Shown here: positions 53,798 to 62,763 of the stretch, in pieces
How the letters are laid out: each line of letters starts with the position of its first letter
How positions within the stretch are numbered: the first letter of the stretch is position 1
Assembly (NCBI RefSeq): GCF_003194585.1
Contig: NZ_QHKZ01000003.1
Coordinates: 1 to 64,000, forward strand
Source of the DNA: Nocardioides daejeonensis
GTDB taxonomy: Bacteria > Actinomycetota > Actinomycetes > Propionibacteriales > Nocardioidaceae
Length of the DNA: 64,000 nt
Direction of reading: 5' to 3'
Program-made: the position numbers and the translations under genes
Notes under the pieces: generated by a model
The model's input: the letters and a program-made list of their open reading frames with translations, nothing else
Told to the model about the DNA's origin: nothing
Databases searched by the model: none

Positions 53798-55036
53798 TCA
53801 GGCCCGTCCGGCGGCGGCCAACCTGCCCTTGAGCAACGGCGCGACGGGGTGCGGTTCCCCGGCAAGACTGGCCAGGCACACCTCCATCACCTCCACGTCG
53901 TACGGCGCCAGCTCGCTGTAGCGAGCCACCGCCGACGGCAGCGGGTTGGCCAACAACGCCTCGCGGACGGCGACCGCCACGTAGTCGGCGAGCTCGATCA
54001 GCGCCGGCGAGTCGGTGCCGGGCAGCAGGTCGCCGCCGTACTCCTCGACGGCCTGGCCGACCTGGCCGCGACGCAGTAGCTCGAGCACCGCTTCGACGTC
54101 GGTGCGCACCGGCATCGTCAACCGGTAGGGCCGCGAGGCGAGCTGGCCCGCGAGCGCACTGCGCAGGTGGGAGACCTCGGCCTTGAGGGTGGAGAGAGTG
54201 ACCTGCGCGTCGCCGTACAGCATCGCGTGGAGCTGGTCGACGCTGAGGCCCTCGGGGTGGAGTGCGAGGAGCGCGAGGATCTCGGTCTGGCGCCGGCTGA
54301 GCAGCAGGCGGGCGCCGTCGAGCCGGGCGTCGACCTTGCCGAGGAGCTTCAGCTCGAGTCCGGGGGTCGCCGTCTCGAACGGGTCGTACGGCGCCGCGTG
54401 ACCGCGGAGCGGAAGCGCGGTCTCGATGAGTCTCGCCAGCACGCGCGCGGTGGCGAGGCCGATGGGGTGGGTGCGGTCCCAGGTCGTGGAGAGGTCGACC
54501 ACTCCGAGGTGCTCGCCGGTCGTGGGATCGTGCAGCGGCGCCGCCCAGCAGACCCAGTTGTGCACCGCCGCCGAGTAGTGCTCCGCAGAGAAGACCATGC
54601 TGGGTGCGGCATGACGGTTGGCGAGGTCGAGCGCGTTGGTACCGATCGACTCGTCGTCCCAGCGACCACCTGCCACGAAGTTGACCGACTCGGCCTTGCG
54701 GCGCATCACCCGGCCCCCGTAGGTCCACAGGATCCGCGACTCCGGATCGGTCACCGCCAGGACCAGGTCGCCGTCCTCGGCAGTGCGGCGCAGCTCCGCC
54801 TGCACCCGCTCCACCGCCACCTGGAGCGCCGAGCCCTGCCAGTAGGCAAGCGTCTCGGCCTCGTCGGAGAGCGGCGCCTCGGTGGCGTGCGCGGTGCCCG
54901 CTGCCTGGGAGCGCTGCCAGCTGCGCAGGATCTCCGGGCGGACGGCCTGCTGCACGGCGTCTCCGTGCTCGACGAAGGCGCTCCAGGCACGCACCGCATC
55001 ACCGCGACGGCTCCTCAGGTCCAACGGGTCGGCCAT
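53798..55036 (-). CDS. GAF-domain transcriptional regulator of the CODH-like operon
   Basis: This is a 412-residue regulator. Residues ~20-60 resemble the AcoR-type N-terminus (RPEILRSWQRSQAAG); a GAF sensor domain follows (~70-215; NFVAGGRWDDESIGTNA, HNWVCWAAPLHDPTTGEHLG). The C-terminal part (~235-300) has a winged-helix segment LLLSRRQTEILALLALHP and TLKAEVSHLRSALAG in the style of OmpR/SARP domains. No AAA+ sigma-54 domain and no HTH_8 follow, unlike AcoR. It lies inside the cluster between the xdhC-type gene and coxS on the same strand, so it probably controls this operon. Its ligand is unknown. Confidence 0.8.
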   Translation of the reverse strand: MADPLDLRSRRGDAVRAWSAFVEHGDAVQQAVRPEILRSWQRSQAAGTAHATEAPLSDEAETLAYWQGSALQVAVERVQAELRRTAEDGDLVLAVTDPESRILWTYGGRVMRRKAESVNFVAGGRWDDESIGTNALDLANRHAAPSMVFSAEHYSAAVHNWVCWAAPLHDPTTGEHLGVVDLSTTWDRTHPIGLATARVLARLIETALPLRGHAAPYDPFETATPGLELKLLGKVDARLDGARLLLSRRQTEILALLALHPEGLSVDQLHAMLYGDAQVTLSTLKAEVSHLRSALAGQLASRPYRLTMPVRTDVEAVLELLRRGQVGQAVEEYGGDLLPGTDSPALIELADYVAVAVREALLANPLPSAVARYSELAPYDVEVMEVCLASLAGEPHPVAPLLKGRLAAAGRA

Positions 55037-55071
55037 GACCCTCCTTCCGCCAGCGGGTGACGCTCCTCACA

Positions 55072-56196
55072 CTACCCGTGGATGCGACCCGCGCGCGTGG
55101 CCAGCGGCTCCCCGCTCCCGCCCCACTGTCCGGCGATGATCTCGGCAGCCACGCTCACCGCCGTCTCCTCCGGCGTACGGGCTCCGAGGTCGAGGCCGAT
55201 GGGGCTGCGCAGCCGAGCCAGCTCCGCCTCGGACAGGCCTGCCTCGACGAGGCGATCGAGCCGGTCGTCATGGGTACGCCGCGACCCCATCGCGCCGACG
55301 TACGCGACCTCGGGGAGGCGCAGCGCCACCTCGAGCAGCGGCACGTCGAACTTCGGGTCGTGGGTGAGCACGCAGATGACGGTGCGCCGATCGATCCTTC
55401 CCGCTTCCTGCTCGGCAGCGAGGTAGCGGTGCGGCCACTCGTTGACGACCTCGTCGGCGTGAGGGAAGCGGGAGTGGGTCGCGAAGACGGGCCGGGCGTC
55501 GCAGACCGTCACGTGGTAGCCCAGGAAGTTGCCGATGCGGGCCACCGCCGCCGCGAAGTCGATCGCACCGAAGACGAGCATGCGTGGCCGCGGCGCGAAT
55601 CCCCAGACGAAGACCCGCATGCCTTCGCCGCGGCGTTCGCCGTCGGGACCGTAGGTGAGGGTCTCGTTGCGGCCGTTCGCCAGCAGGCCGAGCGCGTCGT
55701 CGCGGATCGCATCGACCATGCGAGCGCTGAAGCCGCGCGGAGGCGGCCCGGAGGCATCGTCGGGCCGCAGCACGACGCGCGCCCCCAACACCTCGGGGTC
55801 GGGGTGCTCGACGACGGTGGCTACCGCGACCGGGCGCCCCGCCTCGATGTCGGCAGCGATGTCGCCGAGCTCCGGGAAGCTCTGCCGGTCGACCTTCTCG
55901 ACGAAGACGTCGAGGATGCCGCCACAGGTGAGGCCCACCTCGAACGCGTCGTCGTCCGAGATGCCGTAGCGCTGCAGCCGTGCGCGACCGGAGTCGACGG
56001 TCTCCTGTGCCAGCTCGTAGACGGCACCCTCGACGCAGCCGCCCGAGACGGAGCCGACTGCCTCGCCACCCGGACCGACCAGCATCGAGGCGCCTGGTGG
56101 ACGCGGCGCAGACCGGAAGGTGGCCACCACGGTGCCCATCCCGACCGGGTCACCGCGGTCCCACCACTCCAGCAACTGCGGGAGCACCTCACGCAT
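55072..56196 (-). CDS. XdhC/CoxF-family molybdenum cofactor insertion factor
   Basis: The 374-residue protein has the XdhC_CoxI N-terminal domain (GTVVATFRSAPRPPGASML, SVSGGCVEGAVYE) and the C-terminal Rossmann domain (VFVWGFAPRPRMLVFGA, AYVGAMGSRRTHDDR). Such proteins bind and sulfurate the molybdenum cofactor and hand it to the hydroxylase. The CGG motif (LTCGGILDVF) near residue 90 matches the family. ATG 56196 overlaps the VWA gene; a GTG one codon earlier is possible. Confidence 0.88.
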   Translation of the reverse strand: MREVLPQLLEWWDRGDPVGMGTVVATFRSAPRPPGASMLVGPGGEAVGSVSGGCVEGAVYELAQETVDSGRARLQRYGISDDDAFEVGLTCGGILDVFVEKVDRQSFPELGDIAADIEAGRPVAVATVVEHPDPEVLGARVVLRPDDASGPPPRGFSARMVDAIRDDALGLLANGRNETLTYGPDGERRGEGMRVFVWGFAPRPRMLVFGAIDFAAAVARIGNFLGYHVTVCDARPVFATHSRFPHADEVVNEWPHRYLAAEQEAGRIDRRTVICVLTHDPKFDVPLLEVALRLPEVAYVGAMGSRRTHDDRLDRLVEAGLSEAELARLRSPIGLDLGARTPEETAVSVAAEIIAGQWGGSGEPLATRAGRIHG

Positions 56197-57295
56197 CACC
56201 CACCACCTCCATCAGTTCGGCGAAGGTCGCCAAGGAATGTCCGGCCAGGAAGTCGTCGACATGGGGCAGCGCGGCGAGCACCCCCTGTTGCACGGGCTCA
56301 TAGCCCACCTTGCCACGGTGCGGGTTGACCCAGATCACCCGATGCGCGAGACGTTGCATCCGCGCCATCTGGTCGGCCAGCAAGGTGGTCTCGCCGCGCT
56401 CCCAGCCGTCGCTGATCAGCACCATCACCGCACCCCGTGCCATGCCACGGGCGCCGAAGCGGTCGAGGAAGGCCTGGAGGGACTCCCCCAGGCGCGTGCC
56501 ACCGGACCAGTCGGGCACCGTGTCGCCAGCCGCGGCGATGGCTCGCTCGGGGTCGCGCAGTCGGAGCGCGCGGGTGATCCGGGTGAGTCGGGTGCCGATC
56601 GTGAAGACCTCGACCGGGGCCGAGCCCGACCCGCTCACGATCCGGTGAGCCAGCCTCAGGTGCGCTTCGGCGTACGACGCCATGGAGCCAGAGATGTCGA
56701 GCAGCAGCACGACCCGCCTGGGCCGCTGCGCCGGACGTCGCCTGGCGATCTCGCCGGGCTCCCCCATCCGCCGCAGCGTGGCCCGCAGGGTACGGCGCGC
56801 GTCGAGCTCGCCTCGATGCCAGCGCCGGTGTCGCGCCGTGCGTCGCATCGGCGGGCGCGGACGGAGGGTCGCGAACATCCGGGCGAGCCGACGCTTCTCC
56901 CCCGCGCTGAGCCCGGCCACGTCTCGCTGACGCAGCACCTCGGCGTCGCTTGCCGCGACCGTGATCGTGTCGCTCTCACCTTCGCCCTCGCCGCCGTCCT
57001 CACTGTCGGGGAGCTGCGAGAGCGCGGTGCGCGTCGCCGGGGGCGCGTCCGCCGCTGCCTGCACGGGCTCCTTGTGGTTGAACCACGCCTCGAAGACCCG
57101 GTCGAAGCGCGTGACGTCCTCCGGGGCGGCGCACAGGGTGGCGTGGCCGGCCGAGCGGACGGAGGCGGGTCGGCCCGCGCCCAGCTCGGCCGCTGCCGCA
57201 AGGAAGGCAAGGCTGCGGTCCTGGGTGACCGGTAGCCCGGCGGCCCGCAGTGCGCGCGTGAAGCCGAGGAGGATCTCGTCGGCGGCGTGGGTCAC
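56189..57295 (-). CDS. CoxE-type VWA-domain protein
   Basis: This 368-residue protein has an N-terminal helical region, a charged linker, and a C-terminal von Willebrand A domain with the metal site D200-x-S-x-S (LLLDISGSMASYA). CoxE works with the MoxR ATPase CoxD to mature the active site of CO dehydrogenase in Afipia/Oligotropha. The GTG start follows the ATPase stop after 3 bases, and its end overlaps the xdhC-type gene. Confidence 0.9.
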   Translation of the reverse strand: MTHAADEILLGFTRALRAAGLPVTQDRSLAFLAAAAELGAGRPASVRSAGHATLCAAPEDVTRFDRVFEAWFNHKEPVQAAADAPPATRTALSQLPDSEDGGEGEGESDTITVAASDAEVLRQRDVAGLSAGEKRRLARMFATLRPRPPMRRTARHRRWHRGELDARRTLRATLRRMGEPGEIARRRPAQRPRRVVLLLDISGSMASYAEAHLRLAHRIVSGSGSAPVEVFTIGTRLTRITRALRLRDPERAIAAAGDTVPDWSGGTRLGESLQAFLDRFGARGMARGAVMVLISDGWERGETTLLADQMARMQRLAHRVIWVNPHRGKVGYEPVQQGVLAALPHVDDFLAGHSLATFAELMEVVGDA

Positions 57296-57298
57296 GGA

Positions 57299-58195
57299 TC
57301 AGACCGCCAGCATCCGGTCCAGGGCGTGCCGTACCCGGTCGTCGTCCTCGCGGTACTTCACCAGTGCGCCGAGGGTCGCCGCGGCGCGGCAGAGGTCGAG
57401 CTCGTCGGAGCCGAGCAGATGCAACGCTCGCGCCCAGTCGATGGTCTCGGCCACCCCCGGCGGCTTCAGCAGTCCCGCGTCGCTGCGCAGCTGCTGCACC
57501 ACGGTCACGACCTGCTCGGCCAGGTGCGCGGAGACCTCCGGCGCCCGGCTGCGCAGGATCTGCACCTCTCTCTCCAGACCCGGGTGCTCGATCCAGTGGT
57601 AGAGACAACGACGCTTGAGCGCGTCGTGGAGTTCCCTGGTGCGGTTGGAGGTCAGCACGACCAGCGGCGGCGTGGGAGCGCTGACCGTGCCCACCTCGGG
57701 GATGCTGACGGAGTAGGTGGAGAGCACCTCGAGCAGAAACGCCTCGAACTCGTCGTCCGCGCGATCGACCTCGTCGACCAGGAGCACTGCCGGCGCCTGC
57801 CGGAGCGCCGACAGCACCGGCCTGGCAAGCAGGAACCGTTCGTCGAAGAGGCCCTTCTCCGCCTCTTCGACGTCGGTGGTGCCGGCGACCGCCTCCAGAG
57901 CGCGCAGGTGCAGGATCTGCCGCGGGAAGTCCCAGTCGTAGAGCGCCTGCGAGGCGTCGATGCCTTCGTAGCACTGGAGCCGCACAAGCGGTACGTCGAA
58001 GCTGTCCGCCAGCGCCTCGGCGAGCGCGGTCTTTCCGGTCCCCGGCTCACCCTCGAGCAGGAGCGGCCGCTGCATCCGCATGGCAAGGAACACCACGGTC
58101 GCCAGCTCCTCGTCGCTGATGTAGCCGGTCGCGGCGATCCGCGTGGTCACCTCCTCGACCGATGCGACGTCGAGACCGTGTGCAGTGGGTTCCAT
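57299..58195 (-). CDS. MoxR-family AAA+ ATPase (CoxD type)
   Basis: The 298-residue ATPase has Walker A GEPGTGKT (49-56), Walker B VLLVDEVDRAD (137-147) and the sensor LTSNRTRELHDALKRRCLYHW. With the VWA partner it acts as a chaperone; in the CO dehydrogenase system CoxD-like proteins help make the [CuSMoO2] centre. Whether a form II enzyme needs that chemistry is not clear. It lies 9 bases after the nucleotidyltransferase gene. Confidence 0.91.
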   Translation of the reverse strand: MEPTAHGLDVASVEEVTTRIAATGYISDEELATVVFLAMRMQRPLLLEGEPGTGKTALAEALADSFDVPLVRLQCYEGIDASQALYDWDFPRQILHLRALEAVAGTTDVEEAEKGLFDERFLLARPVLSALRQAPAVLLVDEVDRADDEFEAFLLEVLSTYSVSIPEVGTVSAPTPPLVVLTSNRTRELHDALKRRCLYHWIEHPGLEREVQILRSRAPEVSAHLAEQVVTVVQQLRSDAGLLKPPGVAETIDWARALHLLGSDELDLCRAAATLGALVKYREDDDRVRHALDRMLAV

Positions 58196-58204
58196 GGGCG
58201 CAGG

Positions 58205-58798
58205 CTAGCCACCCGGACGTTGGCCCGAGGTTGGCGGTCGTGAGTCCACGTCGTTCCCCGAGGCGAGCGCGCCGCACTCGATCCGCTCGTGCGGGTGCTC
58301 CTGCAGGTAGCCCTTCGCCCCCTGGTCGCCTCCGAGTGCCGCCCGTACCCCCGGCCAATGCTGCCGCCCGATCAGCACCGGGTGGCCGGACCGACCTCCG
58401 TAGGTGGCCCGCGCCAGACGCGACGGCGCGGCTCCACCAGCAAGCAGCGCGCGCACCACCTCGGGGCCGACGTCAGGCAGATCCACCAGATGCACCACCG
58501 CACACGAGACAGTCGTCGGCGGAGCATCGAGGCCGGCACGCAGCGATGCGCTCATCCCCTCCGCCCACTCGCTCGCGCGCACGTGGGTGACCCGGTGGTC
58601 ATCGAGCGTGGCGAGCAGCGCAGCAGCGTCGTCGTACGAGGCGCCGAGGACGACCCGCACCTGGTCGCACCCGCCGTCGAGCAGCACGTCGACAGAGCGC
58701 AGGAGCCAGGAGGCGCCGTCCGCGTCGCGCACCAGCGCCTTCGGCTGCCCCATCCGGCTCCCGGCGCCGGCGGCAAGCAGTAGTCCGAGCACGGTCAT
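58205..58798 (-). CDS. MobA/MocA-like molybdenum cofactor nucleotidyltransferase
   Basis: The 197-residue protein has the NTP-binding start LGLLLAAGAGSRMGQPKAL and the metal-binding motif HLVDLPDVGPE. Such enzymes add CMP to molybdopterin to give MCD, the form used by xanthine-oxidase-family enzymes such as the coxL product. It is the first gene of the cluster on the minus strand, divergent from a small hypothetical gene. Its C-terminus is Gly/Pro-rich. Confidence 0.88.
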   Translation of the reverse strand: MTVLGLLLAAGAGSRMGQPKALVRDADGASWLLRSVDVLLDGGCDQVRVVLGASYDDAAALLATLDDHRVTHVRASEWAEGMSASLRAGLDAPPTTVSCAVVHLVDLPDVGPEVVRALLAGGAAPSRLARATYGGRSGHPVLIGRQHWPGVRAALGGDQGAKGYLQEHPHERIECGALASGNDVDSRPPTSGQRPGG

Positions 58799-58840
58799 GG
58801 CGCCAACCTCTCATCACCGCACCCGACGCACAATGGAGGA

Positions 58841-59185
58841 ATGGCTGACCCCCTCCTCTCCACCCGAGCCCTGGTGATGCGCGACCTGATGGCCACCGGA
58901 GTGGCGACGGCCGAGGTGGTCTCGCTGTTGGAGGACGCCGTCAGCGAACGACGTTGGTGGGCAGAGCAGTGGCCGGCGGGGGTGTCGTACGTCGACGGGT
59001 TGGTCGCCCAGGACGTGCAGGACGCGCTCTTGGAACGGGTCGGACGATGGCCGCTCTGTCGGCGATGTGCCGACGACGACGTGCACGCGCTCTACATCCA
59101 TCCCGAGCTCGGCGGCCCCGACCCGGTCTGGGTCTGTGAGCGCTCCGGCACCGAGGTGGCTCCGCTCGGCGGCCTGGGCCAGTAG
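58841..59185 (+). CDS. Hypothetical 114-residue protein with CxxC motif
   Basis: I do not recognise this gene. The product is soluble, with a helical N-terminus (RALVMRDLMATGVATAEVVSLLEDA) and many tryptophans (RRWWAEQWPAG). The C-terminus carries CRRC and a later CERSG cysteine, together with HALYIHPELGG, which could form a small metal-binding site. GGAGGA lies directly before the ATG and CACAAT further upstream may be a -10. It is divergent from the CODH-like operon with only 42 bases between the starts, so its expression may be linked. Confidence 0.6.
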   Translation: MADPLLSTRALVMRDLMATGVATAEVVSLLEDAVSERRWWAEQWPAGVSYVDGLVAQDVQDALLERVGRWPLCRRCADDDVHALYIHPELGGPDPVWVCERSGTEVAPLGGLGQ

Positions 59186-59208
59186 GAGGTCAGGAGCCGG
59201 CCAGGCGA

Positions 59209-59724
59209 TCAGAGGACCTCGAAGTCGACGATCACCCAAGCTCCGCCGATCCTGCGGGCCGTGACGTCGAGCTGCGCCGCCGAGACGGTCGCTTCCTTCT
59301 CGCCTTCACGTTCGCTGCGCTGGTCAAGGAAGGCCACGGCCGTCACAGAGTCGTCGCGCAGCTCCTTGATGCCGATGTCCTGCACGGTCGCGCTCAGGAT
59401 CAGCTTCTGGCCGGGCGCCTGCTCGAGCAGCGCGCCGACCAGCACGTCGTACTCCTTGCGGGCACGGTCGGCCAGGAACGTGTCGGCTGCCTCCTGGGAC
59501 GCACTCGGGTCGGCGTAGTCATAGCTGAAGACACCCACGAGGGCAGCGGCGAGCTCGGTGCGTGCCTGGGCGGTGGCTCCGGTGTCGACCAGCGCCGCGT
59601 TGTCGAGCGCCGGTGGGTTGTCGAGCTGATGGGCACGGAGCCAGAGCGCCCCGCCGGCGACCAGGAGCAGTACCGCGAGGGCCAGCACTCCGTGCCGCCG
59701 GAGCCGGTCGAGCCAGGTCGTCAT
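59209..59724 (-). CDS. Mce-associated membrane protein (distal)
   Basis: The 171-residue protein has one N-terminal membrane helix (HGVLALAVLLLVAGGALWL) and an external NTF2-like domain (AAALVGVFSYDYADPSASQ, GGAWVIVDFEVL at the end). This is the standard layout of Mas proteins encoded after mceF, which stabilise Mce transport. Its start overlaps the previous Mas gene by four bases (ATGA). Confidence 0.87.
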   Translation of the reverse strand: MTTWLDRLRRHGVLALAVLLLVAGGALWLRAHQLDNPPALDNAALVDTGATAQARTELAAALVGVFSYDYADPSASQEAADTFLADRARKEYDVLVGALLEQAPGQKLILSATVQDIGIKELRDDSVTAVAFLDQRSEREGEKEATVSAAQLDVTARRIGGAWVIVDFEVL

Positions 59725-60311
59725 GAGACGTTCACCGCCACCTGCTGCAGGTTCTCGAGCTTCCAGGTGCCGTTGCGCAGCACCAGGTCGGCAGCGAACC
59801 GGTTGCGCTTCACTGCCGGCTTCGCCTCGGGGGACGCGTCATCGATCGTCGTCACCTCGACCGCGGCCAGCATCACCGCGGAGTCGTCGCCGATCTTGGT
59901 GAGGGCTGCGTCGACGACCCGCGCAGTACTGCGCTTCTTACCGTCGACGACCACCTGCCGATCCTCCTCGGTCAGGTTCTCCAGCTGGTCGTGGAGTACG
60001 CCGGCAGTGGCGTCGCGCCATCGGTCCAGGTGCTCGTCGGCGGCGCGGTAGTCCATGGTCTGCATCGTCTCCACCAGGCGACGCCCGTCGATGAGCGCGC
60101 TGTCACGCCGCTCGGCGAGCTCCGCGTCCGCGTTGCCACCGCCGCGCCAAGCGAGGAATCCGGTCACCATCACGACGAGCGCGGCGGCCAGCAGGCCCCA
60201 CGTCGCCCATCGCGGCATGCCGCCGTGTGCCTCGGCGACCACATCTCCGGCCTGGGTGGACGCGTCGGCCACGTCGTCTCCTGTCGCCCGATCGTCAGGT
60301 TCGGCGCTCAT
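59721..60311 (-). CDS. Mce-associated membrane protein (proximal)
   Basis: The 196-residue protein has an acidic ~30-residue N-terminus, one membrane helix (WGLLAAALVVMVTGFLAW), and an external domain with LVETMQTMDYRAADEHLDRW and NGTWKLENLQQVAVNVS. It is a second Mas protein, overlapping mceF by four bases. Confidence 0.86.
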   Translation of the reverse strand: MSAEPDDRATGDDVADASTQAGDVVAEAHGGMPRWATWGLLAAALVVMVTGFLAWRGGGNADAELAERRDSALIDGRRLVETMQTMDYRAADEHLDRWRDATAGVLHDQLENLTEEDRQVVVDGKKRSTARVVDAALTKIGDDSAVMLAAVEVTTIDDASPEAKPAVKRNRFAADLVLRNGTWKLENLQQVAVNVS

Positions 60312-61456
60312 TGTCCCATCAACTCACCCAAGGAGGTCGCCACACGCATCCGCACCGGCGGGGCGGACTTCACGCTCTTCGGGCCCCTCACGTTGGCGCC
60401 GCTGGAGGGTGAGAGCGAGCAGCCGGCTTCCAGGTTGAAGGGCTTTCCACCCGACTCCTCCAGCCCCGGCCGGACCGTGGTGCCGCCGTAGCCCGTGGTG
60501 CAGGGCAGCGGGTCGAAGTAGGTCTGCGCGAGGCCGAGGTTGTAGCCCTGCGACGAGGTGACCGCCCAACCGATGCTGAACGCTTCGGGCAGCCTGATCA
60601 TCGCGTCCTCCACTCCGGAGGCGTTGATCCCGAACACTTGGGCGGGGGTGACCAGGTTGGCCATCAGGGAGCCCAGCGGTCCACCGACCTCCTGGATCAC
60701 CCGCTGGAACTCTCGTGCGGTCGCCGGCGTGTTGCGGATCAGCTCGCGCAGGTCGCCGTCTGACGAACGCAGCGTGGAGGCGAGGGCGGAGAGATCGCGG
60801 CTGAAGCCCCGGATGCTCTCCTGGGAGGCGAGCTGGGTGTCGAGGACCTGGCCGGAGTTGCGGATCAGCGACGAGGTGGTGAGGAAGTTCGCCTCCGCCG
60901 CCTCGGCGAACTGCTGCAGCGTCGTGTTCATCTGCCGCAGCGGCTCCGCGCCGTCCCTGGTCCAGTCGTAGGTCTCGTCGATGACGGTGGCGAGGTCGTC
61001 CTTCGGCACCGAGGCGACAAAGTCGCGGCCGCTGCGCAGGAGCAGGTCGATCGGTGGCGGAAGCTGCGCAGCGGTGCCATCGATGTGGTCGCCGTCCTCC
61101 AGGTGCTCCTCGGAGTCCTCACCCCGCAGGTCCAGGTACTGCTCGCCGATGGCTGAGCGGTTGGCGACGACGACCTGGACGTCGGCCGGGATCGGCGGCG
61201 CATCACCCTCGATGCGGAGACTCACCTCCACCCCGTCCGAGGTGGCCCGCAGGTCGGCGATGCGACCTACGGGCACACCTCGGTAGGTGACCTCGCCGTT
61301 CTTGAAGAGGCCACCGGTCTCGGTGAGGGAGACCGAGACCCGGTAGTCGCCGCCGAAGGTGCCGACACCGAGATACCGAACCGCCAGGTAGCCGGTGGCG
61401 AGCAGCGCGATGACCACAAAGGCACACAGCTTGAACCGAACCGTGCGACTCAACAC
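60308..61456 (-). CDS. Mce family protein MceF
   Basis: The 382-residue protein has an N-terminal membrane segment (LCAFVVIALLATGYLAVRYLGV), the MCE domain (YRVSVSLTETGGLFKNGEV, GVPVGRIADLRA) and the long helical region typical of mycobacterial MceF. Six Mce proteins assemble into a tube that carries lipids between the membrane and outer envelope, powered by an MceG ATPase not encoded here. It starts 2 bases after mceE. Confidence 0.9.
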   Translation of the reverse strand: MLSRTVRFKLCAFVVIALLATGYLAVRYLGVGTFGGDYRVSVSLTETGGLFKNGEVTYRGVPVGRIADLRATSDGVEVSLRIEGDAPPIPADVQVVVANRSAIGEQYLDLRGEDSEEHLEDGDHIDGTAAQLPPPIDLLLRSGRDFVASVPKDDLATVIDETYDWTRDGAEPLRQMNTTLQQFAEAAEANFLTTSSLIRNSGQVLDTQLASQESIRGFSRDLSALASTLRSSDGDLRELIRNTPATAREFQRVIQEVGGPLGSLMANLVTPAQVFGINASGVEDAMIRLPEAFSIGWAVTSSQGYNLGLAQTYFDPLPCTTGYGGTTVRPGLEESGGKPFNLEAGCSLSPSSGANVRGPKSVKSAPPVRMRVATSLGELMGQ

Positions 61457-61458
61457 GC

Positions 61459-62763
61459 CTACTCACCCCCCTGTGCGGTCGCCGACGATGCGGCTGAAGG
61501 GAGAGTCGGCGACGACGTCGGGGAGTCTGAGGGCCGAGTGGGCACGACAAGCGTCGGCGAGGGCAGACCGGGGACCGCGGTGTCGGTGGGACGCAGAAGC
61601 GTCGGCGACGGCGTGCTCGAGGTGGGTCCCGTCGGGCTCTGGGACGGTCCTGGGTCCGGCCCGAGCTCCGGATGGTCGTCCCACTCCAGCCCGGGCGCAA
61701 CCCGAGGCACCCGCGGGGTCACGCTGTTGGCACCCGGCCCATCTGCCGGCTGCGGCCAGTTGCAGGCGAAGCCGCCGCAGTTGGCGGGGGTTGAGAAGTT
61801 GGTCGTCACGAACACGTTGAAGTAGTCCCCTCGAATCGCCCCGAGCACTGCGTCCGGGAAGGGATAGGTGAGCAGGATCTGCAGTGCTTGCGGGAGGTCG
61901 TCTCCGGCCTCCGCAAGCTGGTCGAGAATCGGGCGGAGCGCCTCGAAGTCCGCGACGATGTCGGCCTGTGCTGCGTTCAAGGTGTCGACGGTGACATCGG
62001 AGAGGCGGTCCAGGGCCGAGAGCATCTTCACCAGGTCCTCCCGCTGATCGACCAGCACCTGCATGCCCGGTGATAGCTCCTCGAGAGCGGTGATGATCTT
62101 GTCCTTGTCGGCCACCAGGGTGGCGCCGAGCCGGTCAAGTCCGTCCAGGGTCGCCGTGAGCGCCTCCTTCCGATCATCGAGACCGCCGACGAAGGTGTTG
62201 AGCTGCCGCAGGAAGCCCTTGATCTGCTCCGGACGCCCCGCTGACACCGCCTGGAGCTCGCGGGAGATGGTCTGGAACTGCTCCACCCCGCCCCCGTTGA
62301 GGACGAGCGACAGCGAGCCGAGAACCTGCTCGACCTCGGCGGCCTGCGACGTGGCGGCGACGCCGAGGTGCTCACCGTCCTCCAGCGGTGCGGCTCCGGT
62401 CGAGGCGGGACGTAGCAGCGCGACGTACTTCTCGCCGAGGAGCGAGGTCTGCTGCAGTCGCGCCGTCGTGCCCTCGGGAAGCTCGGCCGAGCGATTCAGC
62501 GTCAGCTCGACCCGAGCACTGCGACCGTCCTTGTTGAGGGTGATCCGGCTGACCTGGCCGACCTCGACGTTGTCGACCTTGACACTGGACTGCGGCACCA
62601 GGTCGAGCACGTCGGTGAAGTCGGCGGTGATGGTGATCGGGTCCTTGCCGAGGTCGGCGCCGCCGGGCAGGTCCGTCTCGTAGACGCCGTTGCCGAGCAG
62701 CCCACATCCTGTGAGGGTCAGCGACAGTCCGAGGCCGCCGACCCACGCCTTGACGCGTCTCAT
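61459..62763 (-). CDS. Mce family lipoprotein MceE
   Basis: The 434-residue protein has a lipoprotein signal with lipobox LTLTGC (cysteine ~20), the MCE domain (DVLDLVPQSSVKVDNVEVGQ), and a helical needle region. The C-terminal ~75 residues are a Pro/Ser/Thr-rich low-complexity tail (GPTSSTPSPTLLRPTDT). MceE is the lipid-anchored member of the Mce complex. Its ATG overlaps the mceD stop. Confidence 0.91.
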   Translation of the reverse strand: MRRVKAWVGGLGLSLTLTGCGLLGNGVYETDLPGGADLGKDPITITADFTDVLDLVPQSSVKVDNVEVGQVSRITLNKDGRSARVELTLNRSAELPEGTTARLQQTSLLGEKYVALLRPASTGAAPLEDGEHLGVAATSQAAEVEQVLGSLSLVLNGGGVEQFQTISRELQAVSAGRPEQIKGFLRQLNTFVGGLDDRKEALTATLDGLDRLGATLVADKDKIITALEELSPGMQVLVDQREDLVKMLSALDRLSDVTVDTLNAAQADIVADFEALRPILDQLAEAGDDLPQALQILLTYPFPDAVLGAIRGDYFNVFVTTNFSTPANCGGFACNWPQPADGPGANSVTPRVPRVAPGLEWDDHPELGPDPGPSQSPTGPTSSTPSPTLLRPTDTAVPGLPSPTLVVPTRPSDSPTSSPTLPSAASSATAQGGE

